Origin: Fulvivirga sp. | GTDB lineage: Bacteria > Bacteroidota > Bacteroidia > Cytophagales > Cyclobacteriaceae | NCBI GenBank assembly: GCA_028280565.1 | Contig: JANQLQ010000092.1 | Span: forward strand, 1-38,127 | Direction: 5' to 3' | Length of the DNA stretch: 38,127 nt | Shown: piece after piece, positions 1 to 12,700 of the stretch | Numbering within the stretch: position 1 is the first letter of the stretch | Layout: every line of letters begins with the position of its first letter | The notes under the pieces: generated by a model | The model's input: only the letters and a program-made list of their open reading frames with translations | Told to the model about the DNA's origin: nothing | Databases searched by the model: none | Translations under genes and position numbers: made by a program

Positions 1-66
1 TCCACATCCTGTTCTAAATCCATCCAACACCCATACCTAAGAACGTTATCCTTTACTTTCTACCCT

Positions 67-227
67 CGTCATTCCTTGCAGCTTGTGCATTGGGCTAGGC
101 GTGACAAGGAATCTGCGAAGTCGTGAAACGAAAACCCAATACACTCAAAGAAAAGGTTTACGTTCAACGACCCAACAGATTCCGGCGCTCGCATGGGCCT
201 ACGCTTTTGCCACCGACCGGAATGACG
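67..227. repeat. Palindromic intergenic repeat, copy 1
   Basis: This is a non-coding repeat of about 160 bp with nested arms. The outer pair is CGTCATTCC (67-75) with GGAATGACG (219-227). The inner pair is GGAATCTG (108-115) with CAGATTCC (176-183). The same arms can also fold as two side-by-side hairpins: ATTCCTTG (71-78) with CAAGGAAT (105-112), and ATTCCGG (180-186) with CCGGAAT (217-223). A second, diverged copy lies at 281-445. The arrangement resembles dispersed intergenic repeats often seen in Bacteroidota; that family assignment is from memory. No function is known to me. Bases 1-66 show nothing recognisable. Confidence 0.7.
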
Positions 228-280
228 ATTCCTTTTGTAGTGTAGTTTTCTTGGTTTTTTCTTCTTTTCTTTTTTAACAC

Positions 281-445
281 CATCATCCTTGCAGCCCAGT
301 GCGTTAGGGACATGCGTGATAAGGAATCTGCGACGTCATGAAACGAGAGCCCCGGTGGATGCACAAAGACAACGGTCGCGATAAAAGACCCAACAGATTC
401 CGGCGCTCGCATGGGCCCACGCTTCTGCCACCGGACGGAATGACG
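281..445. repeat. Palindromic intergenic repeat, copy 2
   Basis: This is the second copy of the repeat at 67-227, in the same orientation. It keeps GGAATCTG (323-330), CAGATTCC (394-401) and GGAATGACG (437-445). The stretch from about 391 to 445 is nearly identical to 173-227. The left outer arm is degraded (CATCATCC, 281-288), and the centre between the inner arms has diverged and changed length. The spacer at 228-280 is T-rich. Short reading frames across both copies follow the repeat and are not credible genes. Confidence 0.65.
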
Positions 446-706
446 ATCTTTTTTTAATTTTTACCTGGCCAGGGTGGAGTAGAGAGTGAGTTTTAGAACT
501 ATTGATTTATATAAGTACTAAAATCCCTCTTTCGTTTCGTGAAAACATCTTTCGGGGGATTATGCCGATGCTACCAGTTTATGGGGGAGTGTAAAACGTA
601 AGCAATTTTTTAATATTCTTATTCCTGTTATCTCGAATGCAGGGTAAGGACCTGGCAGAATGGTGATACGTTTATGCTTCATTTTGTTTTACAGGCCTAG
701 GAACAT
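446..706. other. Intergenic stretch with no recognisable feature
   Basis: These 261 bp lie between the repeat pair and the terminator of the giant gene. I see no coding signal, no convincing hairpin and no tRNA-like fold here. Confidence 0.5.
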
Positions 707-741
707 AAAAAAAGGCTATTGGATTGCTTCCAATAGCCTTT
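707..741 (-). terminator. Intrinsic terminator of the giant T9SS protein gene
   Basis: A perfect 12-bp stem, AAAGGCTATTGG (711-722) with CCAATAGCCTTT (730-741), encloses a 7-nt loop. Read on the minus strand it runs into a U-tract formed by the A-run at 707-713. It starts 20 bp past the stop codon of the minus-strand giant gene, so it ends that transcription unit inside the window. Confidence 0.88.
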
Positions 742-760
742 GCCCTGTAAAATATGTGGG

Positions 761-3700
761 CTACTTTATAATTGCCCGCTGAATAGAAACATGATCTGCT
801 TGCGAGATTTCTACCAAGTACATCCCGGGTTTTAAGGCATCTGTGAAGTACATTGAGAAGCTTGTATCTTCTACCTGCTCCCTGGTTATACGCGTTTCTG
901 CTAGGTACAAACCTTGCGCATCAAACACCCTGATTTTGATCTCATCTTCAAAGTTTTGAGTTATTAATTTGAATTGGACCCGGTGCCTATGACCTGACGG
1001 GTTTGGATAAATGGAAACTGCTGGCGTGAAACTGGATGCTTCAATATCGACCCCTATTATCTTGGAGTATACCGGCCCATTTTCGTTTAAGTGGTACCGT
1101 AAGCGATAAAAGGCCGTTTCGCTAAGATTATGATAGTCAGAATAAACGTAAGAAGCTCCAACATTAGCCTCCTGGATGTAGGCGATAGAATCAAATTTAT
1201 CATCCGCCCATCGTTCTATTACGAAACCTTTACAGTCGATCGTGCCCGGGTAGTGCCACGACAAATCGACTCCCCCTTTACCGTTATAAATGCCTGTTAA
1301 AAGGCTTCCCATATTGGATTCACCCTCGTATCCCGGCATTTCCAAACGGTAGATAACAGGCTCTCGTTGTGGATTTCCATTTTGATCCTTGATCCCCTTC
1401 ACCTGTATTTCTACGGTTTCATTGGCAAACTCTCCTTTCATCGATTCAAGCATATTGAGCAGCAGCTCGTTGTCTTTTACACCTGCGTTATAATAAATGC
1501 CTGGTATGACTGAGTTTGCACGTAGAGACGATTTTGATCGCCCCGAAGTGGACGAGGCGACCCCTGGAAGCGATTGGGTAATCGTTATGCCCGTATCACC
1601 GATGTCCGTAGACAGTAGCTCATCAAATACCATGGATACCTGGCCATTTTGATTGTCCAGGGTTTCCATCGTGGGTGAAACCATGTCCACTAATCCATAC
1701 ACGGGATCGGAATGCCTGGTGGTCCCGCCATTTCCGTAGGCTGTTGCCCGTAAGGTGTAGTAGCCTTCCAGGATGCCATGAGCCATTGGCTCCCAATTGA
1801 TGGTGTAGCTGATGGCACCACTGGACAAATAATTTTCCCTTACTTCCTCCAGTGAAGCTGAACTGATCTTATGCCAGTTCCCATCAAATGTTTTGGTATA
1901 CTCTAAGGCAATACTATCCAATGCATAGTTCGTCTGCGCAAAATCGTAGCCTCCAATGACTACCGATATGTCGGAACTGGGCTGGTTGATCAACCATTCC
2001 TGGTCCGGGCTAATGATGGAAATAGGTGAGGTCTCCAAGAAAAAGTCCCCGACTACAAAAGAGATCACCTGCGCATCGCTTATGCCGTTGCCATACTGAT
2101 CGTATGCTTCGGTAACCGTGATCCGCACGGTTTTGCCTTTTTGATCGAACAATGCCTGGTTATTCGGCCCAAACACGAGCGAACGACCGTTACAAACCCC
2201 GTTCAATTTTTCAAAACTGGATATTTGACCCCCGTCAAAGATCACTACTTCATAAGTAAACCCTTCGAAGCAGTCCAGGTCTTCGTCAAACTCGATCCAT
2301 ATGTCATCCCCGAATTGGTAAGCCGAATCAGCCGGTTGAATAGCTATCACCCGTGGGGCTGTCCTGTCTATTATGCCCGTTACACTATTGCTATACCTGC
2401 GGGCTCCTTCCTCACCATGCACTACACCTCTTACCTCGTACGGGCCTTCCGTTAAACCTACAGGATTCAAAAAGACGGTGGACTGCTGTTCACCCAGAGC
2501 TATAAGATCATCTCTTTCGATGGTTTCGAAGGTAGTCCAATCTCCAGTGTCGCCTTCCCGGTACTCAAAAGCCAGGTAGGCGAGATCATTACGTATGGCA
2601 TCAAAATCCGTGTAGACAAAAGGTACTAACTCATTTTCATTGGATTGATTCACTACCCATCCGTCGTTATCCAGCAAGGAGAGGTCCGAAAGTGACGCTT
2701 CCGAAGAGTTAACGATAAATGTCCAAACCACCGGCTGTCCTGCATTTTCCGCCAAGTCCCGGATCCTATCGACACTTAACCTTAAGCTATCTCCAAGGTA
2801 ATGCTGTAATTGCTGCGGGCTCAACGTGGCGATCACCTTATCTTCCCACACGGATACCGACGCGTTAACCTCTTCGCCGGTGCCAACGTGTGTGATCTCT
2901 ACTTCTAATACATCAGCCTGTAACTTCTCGCTAAAAGAAATGGAGATCTCTTCCCCGGCATCCAAGATCTTATCGGAAGGTGATGGATACCCCAAGACGG
3001 TGGGCTCTATCCTATCCACTAAGCCATTGATGGTCCCAGAGTAAGAAGAGGAATGATTACCGTAACTTACCGCCCTTACTTCCACCACACCTTCCGGGAA
3101 AGTGCTTGATGGAATATCAAATGTATAAGACGGTAGTATTGAAGGCGTTCCGAGGCCCTCATGATCTTCCCGTAATTGTGCCCTGGTCACGGTGGCCATC
3201 GATGCCCAAATGGGATGATCATTCATCCTGTACTCGAGGCATATGGAATCCAAGTGATAAGAATGTTCATATACGTCGTACCCTTCGATTTCAAAGTTCA
3301 CGCTTTCCAGGCTTGTACGGTTCACGATAAAGCCGCTTGAACGTAAAGAAACAGGGGAGGACAAAGACTCAAAATAATTGACGCGATAAGACTCATGCAC
3401 ATCCGGCCCTTCGTTACCGAACCTGTCCTTTATGCCCAGTACCGCAATAAAGATCTCCTTGCCATCATACGCCCCAACGTCCGTGGCCTCTTCTATCATG
3501 ATCGTGTTATCGAATACAATAGGAGTGAAGCCATCAACGTCTTGCCCAGACCCATCAGTGATGTTGACTTGTAATGGCCCGTTGCCGGTGAGGTCAAAAT
3601 CAAAGTCATTAATGGCTTCGGAAAACTCGAGCGACACCGCCTCACCTCGACTGTAGACGCCATCCCCGGGATCGAAGGATACGAGTCCCGGTGAGGTTCG

Positions 3701-6700
3701 GTCCACCTCAACTGTTAATTTGTTGCTGAATTGGAACTGGTCCCCAGCGTACGCAGTGGCGCGTAGCTCGTAATCACCATCGGTGATGTTGCCATTACCC
3801 GAATCCCATAAGAAGGATGTGGAAGGAGCTGTACGACCAACATTTTCGGCGACCAAAGCCTCAATGGACTTGCTATCAATTTTGACCCAGCCAAAACCGC
3901 CTATCTTTTGGTGCCATAGATCGATACTATCCAGTTGATGATCGACTTGGTGGACATCAAAATCGTTTATAACCACCTCCAGGACCGGGCTCGATTGTTG
4001 GCTCAAATGGAGGTCATCATTTAAGATGCTTAATGGACTGACCGGAGTACCGGAATAACCAACTTTTATCGTAGACACCAACTCTCCACCCAATTCGTTC
4101 CCGGCTTGGTCGCGAACACCTGCTAAGGTGACCGTGATGTTTTGCCCGTCTAAAGCTGCCAGGTCTTCAATAGGCTGGAGGGTGATGGAAGAAGAAGCCT
4201 GTACCACGTTGAACATAGAACTGAGATCATTCCCTTCTTCACCTTCCAGCCTTACGTCCACCAGGCGATCTGATGCTAATTCTTCATTGAACGTGTAGTG
4301 GAGCTGATCATACCTTCTCAGTACTTTATCGGCCGGCGTCAATGAGACCAGCTCGGGTGACCTTCTGTCTACCTTGCCCTGTATGCTACTTGAGTAAGTA
4401 ACCTGCCCATTCGCCCGGGAAAAAGCCCTAACCTCTACCATCCCTTCCGGTACTACTTCACCCACAATCCAGTTATAACTTGCTTCCAATCTTCCATTTT
4501 GTATGCTTTGATCTAGTAGCTCGTTCCTGGAAAACTGGTGAAGTGTTTGCCAATCCGCCTGGTTGGCCGGTTTATATTCCAGCGTGATATCGTCAAGCGC
4601 ATAGTGCGAGTTATTTAGCTGGAACTCATGGAGCACAATTCCCACCTCCCGGGTGTCAACGGATTGATTCACCACAAAACCGGAGGGTTCTTTGATGCTG
4701 ACAGGGGATGGTCCTTGCCCAGCGTAATCTACCTGGAAAGTCCAGGACAAGAGGTTATTCATGGCGCTGTTACCGGCGCGGTCCTGCACCCCGTACAATT
4801 CAACGGTTAGCTCCTTCCCATCCAAGGCATCCAGGTCTCCAGTAGGTGTTAAGACTACTTCTCCCGGGGTAAATGATGCATCAAAAGAACCCTTGTAAGC
4901 GTTAGAATCCTCATCCAAAACATCGAAATCCAATGTGGCTCTATTCGCATCGATCGGTTCGTTGAACGTGGCGCTAATTCTATCTCCCGGGCTTACGACC
5001 TGGTCGCTTGGTGAAAAAGTAAGGATACTTGGTTTTCTACGATCAATGATCCCCGTAATAGTGTTGGAGTACTTGTAATCGCCGTTTCCATAGGATACCA
5101 CTCTTACTTCATACTCACCATCGCTGAAATCCGGGTCATTGACATGAAGGTCAAGCGAAGCCATGGGTGCTAATCCTTCCCCTGGCGCATGGCTTGCCAC
5201 CAGCTCATCAATGGTTAACGTGCCTGCGGCTACCCATGTATTTGCCCCTGCATGGATGCGTTTGTACTCGAGCGCCAGGTAATCCAGGTCATATACGTAA
5301 CGATCTACATCATAATCTTTCACCACAAATGCTATGGGATCATTGATGTTTCCAAGGTTTACTACGAAGTCCGAAGGCGATGCAATGGTCACTGGCGACG
5401 CTCCTAATTCACCTTTATCTAACCTAAAGCTCCAATCTATTTGCTGGTATAAAGGATTGCCATATAGGTCCTCGACCCCTTCGATGGCTACAAATAATGT
5501 ATCTCCTTCGTACTTTTCTACTGCGCCAATATCAAAGGTAAGCTGGAGGGATGACGATGAGGCCATAGCGGAAAACTCGACAGACCTTAACGTATCTTCC
5601 GCGGTGTAGACTGTCACATGATCTTCTAACACATCCTGGCTTTCCAAATAGTAGTTGATCGGTTCCGTAAAGTGAATGACCGCATGATCTACGTAGGAAA
5701 GAATGCCATCTGGGGGACTTGGCTTCCCTAAAATTTGTGGTGACATCCGGTCGATCTTACCGGCCTGGTAGGCCGATTCCCGGAATTGCCCGTCTCCAAA
5801 AGCAAGCGCTCTTATTTCGTAATCACCACCGGGAAGTAAGTAATGGTACCAATGGAGCGTATCACTTGGTACTTGCTGACTTGCTTTATGGGGCTCAAAA
5901 CGCTCTATAAGTTGGTCTTTACTCAACGTCTCGATATTGTGCCAGGTGCCTTCATTGACCCTGCGGTACTCAACGGCGATAGAATCCAACCGGGTGCCAG
6001 CTTCATAGAGGTCATAGTCCGTGATCACGATGGGGAGTTCCGCGGGCGCAAATCGATTGATCACCCATCCGTTGCCATTCGTAAGTGTAACGGGTGAGAC
6101 TGGGACAGGACTATACGCTACCACAAAATCCCAGGAAATGGTATCCCCTAATGGATTTCCGACGAGGTCAGTAATCCCGTGAACGCTTACGTTAAGGGGG
6201 CCTGCTCCAATTTGCCTTTGAATAAGGTCATCGCTTAATTGAACCTGCATGGCATTTGGGCTCCAAGCCACGGAATAGTCCAATCCTAGCACCAGGGAAT
6301 CTTCCCCGCTAAGTAAGCTAACGGAGTGATTCCCGCCATAGATATCAAGTGTTTCGGAAAAACTCAAGGAGACTTCATCTCCCAGTGAAAATACACCGTC
6401 GGAAGGCTGAGGGTTTCCAAAAACTTGCGGTGCAATGCGATCAATCTTACCATACACAATGTTGGAATGATTGGCCTGGCCTTCCCCTGAAAAAACCACA
6501 GCTTGAATTTCATAATCTCCGTCAAACTCTTGGACCAATTCATTGCTTATCGGCCAGGCCATAGAGTCTATCGGGTTCTCGGATTGGCTTTCTAACGCTT
6601 CATAATGCATCAACAGCTCGTACCTGTCTAAAGAACTCACCGTGCGCCAGGTGGTTTCGTCCACGCGCTTCACCCGCAGTTCTATATAATCCAGTGAACT

Positions 6701-9700
6701 GTTTTTGTTGTATACATCGTACCCACTTATCCTGAACCTCAAGGTATCCTGTTGGTTGTCCTGTGCCATCACCCAATTATCAGGCCCCAGTAGTTCAATA
6801 GGAGATGGAGATTGCTTGTACAGGTCTAACTGGAAAGACCATGTAATGGAATCACCTTCCAGCAAATTGCCAAAGCTGTCCTGTATTCCTTTCAAGGTAA
6901 TTGTAACATCCTTGCCATCATGGTCAAACAACAGGAAGTTATTAACTGTAATCTCGGCCCTGGCGTCGCTAAAAACGATATCAAATGCGTTATCCTCTAG
7001 CGTGTAGGTCACCATGGAATCCGGGCGAACATAAACGTTTAATTCTGCTTGGTTTTCCTCGTACAGCTTACCTAGGTCAATAACCTCATTAAACTCAACA
7101 CTGATTTTATCGCCTCTTGAGAACAAGCCATCGGCAGGTTCGGGGATCCCTATCACTTGGGGTGATTTTCGATCAATGGTACCTGCATAGATATTGGAGA
7201 AATTGAAAAGCCCTTTATCGTCGTAAGCTATTGCTCTTACTTCATAGTTCCCATCCTTGATATCATCCTCTTTGGAAACATCCCAGGTGTACAGGTAGGT
7301 AGGCTCATTATAGATGCGGATGTAGTCTTCATAAAACTGTTTCAACCGCCGGATACCTACGGTATCTTCTCCCACGGTTCCGTTAACACCCAACATCGGC
7401 TTCCAATCGTGGCTGCCGAGCCTCCTATACTCCATTTGAATATGGTCCAAGTTTGACTTCCTGCCTTCCACGTCAAAACCATCCAGGTAAAATACATAGC
7501 GTTCCTGGTTTTCATGATTATTAATGAACCACGTGCCTCCATTCCTGGCCGAGATGAAAAGGTTAGACACAGGCTTCCTGAAATGTAACTCAAACTCAAG
7601 CGTATCAAATACGTCTGCTCCATCTGACCAAAAATCACCTTCTACCCCGGTGGGCCTGGCTACTAGCCCTAGGTCAGTGAAATCAAATGTGCCGGGTCTA
7701 GGCTCAAAGAGCAGTTCCGTGTACACGGCAGAGTCTCCTTCGGGAACGAAAAACTTTGCTGCTCTCCCGGAAAAAACCTCTGTATTGCCTAAAAACATAG
7801 CCGCGCTCTGTGAATTGGAATTCGGAACGACCGAAATGGAAATTTCTCTTCCTTCCTGGAACTTATTCCCGGAATTGATCTTGAACGGGATGCTGTGTGT
7901 CACAGTGGGATCCAGGTCGTACTGAACTGTGGGATAGGCTACTCCACCTTGATCCCTGAATTCAATATTGGGAAGATCCCGGGAAATTGTGCCTTCTTCG
8001 TAGGGATCGGAAGATCGGCCGCCAACCAAATCAAACCTTGGAGAAATGGTCGTACCATCGTTGTATTTTTCAAATAGCGTAGTGACCCAGGTATTAAAAT
8101 GGTCCCCATCGTCATCATCTGATAATACATACCCGACCTCGAAAGATCTACCATTTGTATTTCCGGTGTTTATATGCTGGGCCAGGCGGTCATTCATATT
8201 GACCACAAGATTCATGTAAGACTTATTGACCGCTTGTTCCGAGCCCGCGGCATAACCCCACCATCCTTCAATATCTGATATTAGTCCTACTTGCATGGAG
8301 TTTTCCATAGAAGATTCCAAATAACCGTAGTAATCGCTGGTCGCTATTATTTCATTGTTAATGCTTCTTTCGATGGTAGTACCCCCGGAAAAAGTTATGT
8401 TTTCAGCCCCAGGATAGCCAAGTAACTCTTCTAATGGCTTACTGTCCAAAGACTCCATCAAGTCTAAGTCAGCCTGGAAATTATCTCTCAAAAAATCATA
8501 CGTCACCGTGGAAACAAACGTGTGTCCTGCAGAAATCGCAACCTCAAAGCCTAAACTTCCAATGGATTTTAACACGCCTGCGATTTTTCCCGCTTTTCCA
8601 ACTCCTTTTTTCGCAGCTTTTTTTGCAATATTTTCAGCGGCCTCTTTGGAAAATTTCAGTTTATCTGCCGCCTCTTTAGCCAATTTTTTGCCTGCTTCTT
8701 TTGCGCCATTGATCATTTCACTTGCGACATCATCAGCATACTTTTTACTATTATCAAGAGCGAGTTCTGCTTTCTCCTGTATTATTTTATTTCTTTGCTT
8801 TTCCGCAATTTCCTGTGCTTGCTCCTGGAGCACTCTCTTCTGTTCATCTGTCGCATCCTCGACCTCGCTAAGCAATTTCTTATATTCTTTTTCTGAAAGC
8901 CTATCTACTTCATCATTCACTACCATTTTGAAATCCGGATGTTCTTTTACTTTATCCATGAAACCTTTATTGTATTCTGCTTGAATCCTGTATGCCTGTC
9001 CGTAATCTACATAGTGACGACTAAGTAACCCGGCAACTATTCCGTTCCCGATAGAAACTCCCTGCTCTGGGTCAAAATAATCATTATCGACCCTCGAATA
9101 GCGCTCTAACGTTTTGATCTGCTCTTGATAGCTCCTGATCATATTGAACTTCGTGTAAGCATCATAGGCTTCATTATAAGTGGCATAGTCCCCAGGACTT
9201 AATGTTTTAAAATCTTCATTTAGGTCACACGCTAGATCCTTGGAGCAGAAATCCTCCATTTTTCCCAAGTATACCTCCAGGTCCCTTCTAATTTCATCCG
9301 TACCTCCTTTAGGGCTGGCCAAGAATTTGGCAATGTTTTCGGCAACAATCGAAGCATTTGGCAACTTGTTATATTCATCGCAAAGCTTGCAGGCAGGGGT
9401 TGTTTCCCTTTTTGTCTTGTCAAGTATTTCTTCCCAGTTGTAAAGGGAGCCGCGTATGATGTCTAATGATTCTACTCCTTCTTCGGCACGTTCCCCATCT
9501 CTTTTGGTAATATCGTTTGTATTGAACTCAATTTCATCTTCTCCTTTGCTGAGAATGGATTTGTAATAATCCACTGTTTGCTGGATCATTGAACGGGTGT
9601 ATATCCATGTGGTGTTAATCTCACTCAGCAATAGATCATAGCTTTGCCTTTTCTTGATCCCATTACATTGTCCATCTTCATTGTCCAAATACACGACATC

Positions 9701-12700
9701 TGTTATGCCATAGGCATAGGCTCCTCCCATACCCACTATGACATCCGCGTCAGCACCATCCAGGTATCCCCCGATGTTAGAGCTAAGCCGGGAAGTTTTA
9801 GACGTTGAAATACGATCGGTTACCGTGACCTGGAATGTTTGGGAGGTAGAGGTATTATTCCTGTAGTCAATTAACCAGTTAGAATAATCTTCTTGTTTGA
9901 CCACAGACTCAAACCCATTTTTCGACCCGGGACCAAATTCAAATTGAAAATCTTTTGTTGTCCCTATGCTAAAGCTGAATATTGATCCTTCTTCAATGTA
10001 AGAATAACTCTCATCACCGGGAGGATCATGCAATACATAAAGCGGAAAATCAATTTTGTCATTATAGGGATCTACAAATACGTCGTTTCCTTCAATTGGT
10101 TTTGAGCCGGTGACAATGTATTCGTAACTCGCAGAAGCCAAGAAGTTTGCCTCATTATCAAAATACCTTACTTCTAATAGGTGAGTGTATGGATCTACTA
10201 CATTAGGTACGTCCGCAATGAACTCGTAGACGAATGCGTTGATTTCCTTGTTAAAACTTATGTTCCCTTCCGCATCGATGATAGAATTATCTACATTTAC
10301 TAGCTCTAAGGGTTTGGAAGCCCCAGGGTTTGTAATACTTAAAAACCCATCTTTAAGGTCACAACCATTATCTCGAACGTAGAAATTGACGGTATACGCC
10401 TGCTTCGCATTTCCATCTAATACTAGGTGTTTAGAACAACTATTAGGTTGAAGGTCGTTGGTAGATATTGTGGGCGTCTTGATGAATCTTGCCCATTGAT
10501 CGTCAATGAAATATGCATATGTGAGGGCATGGGCTTCTTCATAGCCGATCAATGCTTCATCATCAGCACTTTCTTGTATAAAAGATCCAAACTGGTATCC
10601 ATAATCTAATTCGATCTTCCTTGACTTAAAGTAATCCACTGCGACTGTAGATAGGGCATCTGGGTTTTTAACTCCAATTATGCTCGCAGTTAAGTCGTAT
10701 GGGGGAACTTCTATGGAAAATGTTCCATTACGATCTGTATATAAAATGGAGTCATATTGCTGGTTGGCATCTGTAATCCGTACTTTGAACTCATATTCGC
10801 CTAAGGGCGCATTACAAGCATCTGCTATTCGAAGATTCAAAGGATATCTCGAAGAATCGTCTTCAAAGATCAACGGAAAGACTCCTTTGCTATTAAAGTC
10901 TTCTGACTTGAACAGGACCGTATCAGAAACAAAATTATAATAGCTTTTTTGAACATCATCTGCAAAGTTAATGTACGCCTGGTAAGTATAATTACCTCCC
11001 TGTTCCACGGCAAAAGCCAATTTCCCATCCTTGTCGCTCTTGGTCTTTTTGACGCTTACCAACTGGCCCGGATCAGTCTCAAACCCATTATAGGTCTCTA
11101 AAACAACTTCCACATCTTGGATGCCACAATCACGGCAGGCGGCATATTTCACTCTTCCTTCGACCGTATTGGACTGGTTGTATTTGAACGGGCCTAAGAT
11201 CAGCTCTTGTGTCTTATTGGCAAAGACAAAATCCGATGCGTTTTGCCCGTCGAAATAGGCCCTGGGCCATAAGCTCTCTAGTCGATACTGGATAGGGTTA
11301 TTATTCTTATCAGCATAAGGGAGATTAATAAATTCAACCTGCCCGTTAAACTGCGTAGAACCCCTGGCCACCACAAACGCTTCTCCTGTTCTTCCCACCA
11401 AGGTAAATGGACTATTGGGGATGGGGCTGCCTCCCTGGGCAGAAGTAACAACGGCTAAGAGGCTTGCTTGCCCTTCTATTGACCCTAAATCAGGAATAAG
11501 TATCGCCACGAGACTATCTAAGTCGTTGCTGTCCGTACCTATTCCCTTTACTTCGTACAAATAGTCCAAACCCGGTTGAGCTTGGTAGTCAAAGTGTTCG
11601 AAAGAGGATTCACTTCCATCGTAATCTATTTCATGAATGATTACTTTATCCCTGGAGATCAGCCACCGGTTTACGTTAGCAACAGGTTCGGGAAGATCCC
11701 ACGACACCTTCACTCCATTTGATGAATTATCTGTGGCTGTAACTTTTACCGCCAAATAAGTTTGGTCCGTCAACTCCATTTCTTTGGATTGGATCAAATC
11801 GCTTTCAAACGTCTTCAGGTCTATTTCTCCATCTATGGTTTTTTGAACTGCCATGGAAAAACTAGGCGTATAGCTTGCCTGGTCTCTAACAATACTTAGC
11901 GGAATGGGGTAGATAAATGACCTGGCGCCAGCATTCAATAGGAACTCCCTGCCATCCACTACCATTAAGAATTGATCAATATTAAAAGAAGGATAATCCC
12001 AGATCAATTCGAAATAAAGATCCCGAACATTAAGCTCGATGTTATTCGGCAATTGATAACCGGGGAAAGTTGCTTGCCTATAGATCATCTCCGAGTAATA
12101 AACATCATCCGCTACTTGTTTCTTTGTCCTGATCCCAAATTCGATCTGTGTAAGCGGCTTACGATTAACTAAAAGATAACGATACCCCGTTTGATCTTCT
12201 ACATAAGGGATTTCAACCACGACACTTTCCGTGCTGGCAGGGTTATCTATATCTTCTTTGTAAATCAACTCAAAAGCGTCTATCCCCCTGCCTGCGTACG
12301 ACCAATGAATCTCAAGCGTGTCTACCTTTGAGTCGTCAATGGTGAATTGCTCCTTTAACACCGGGTCAATGGCCGGGTACCAAATGGTGTCGTAAACCGG
12401 GGCAGAGCGGATCTCGTCTTCACTGATGGAATAGATCTTGTAAACGGTTAACGTATTGGGAAATCCGTCCGAGTCTTCATACGTATTTACAGGAGCATCC
12501 AAGGAAGCGACCAGGTCATCTTCTCGTTCAATCTCCACCCCTATCACATTATCGACAGAGGATGGGTAGTCCCAGGATAAGTTTACCTGGTAGCTCCCTG
12601 GCGCTACAGTGGTTTCAAAGTTTTCTACGCTGGCCACCGGGGGGAATGTGACGGTTGCAATGGGACTTTGAGCCCCTTCCACTGTTACCCCATTCCTAGA

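Noticed and set aside
83-412. Two overlapping short frames of 64 and 82 codons on opposite strands
   Set aside because: Both run through the palindromic repeat copies and have no start context or protein-like composition.
1620-7545. Diversity-generating or recently amplified DNA repeats in the giant gene
   Set aside because: The units are similar only at protein level, and no reverse transcriptase or template repeat is present in the window.
8508-8984. 158-codon plus-strand frame opposite the helical segment of the giant gene
   Set aside because: It is low-complexity (Phe/Ala/Ser), antisense to a clearly coding minus-strand frame, and a shadow of the Lys/Glu/Ala-rich helices.
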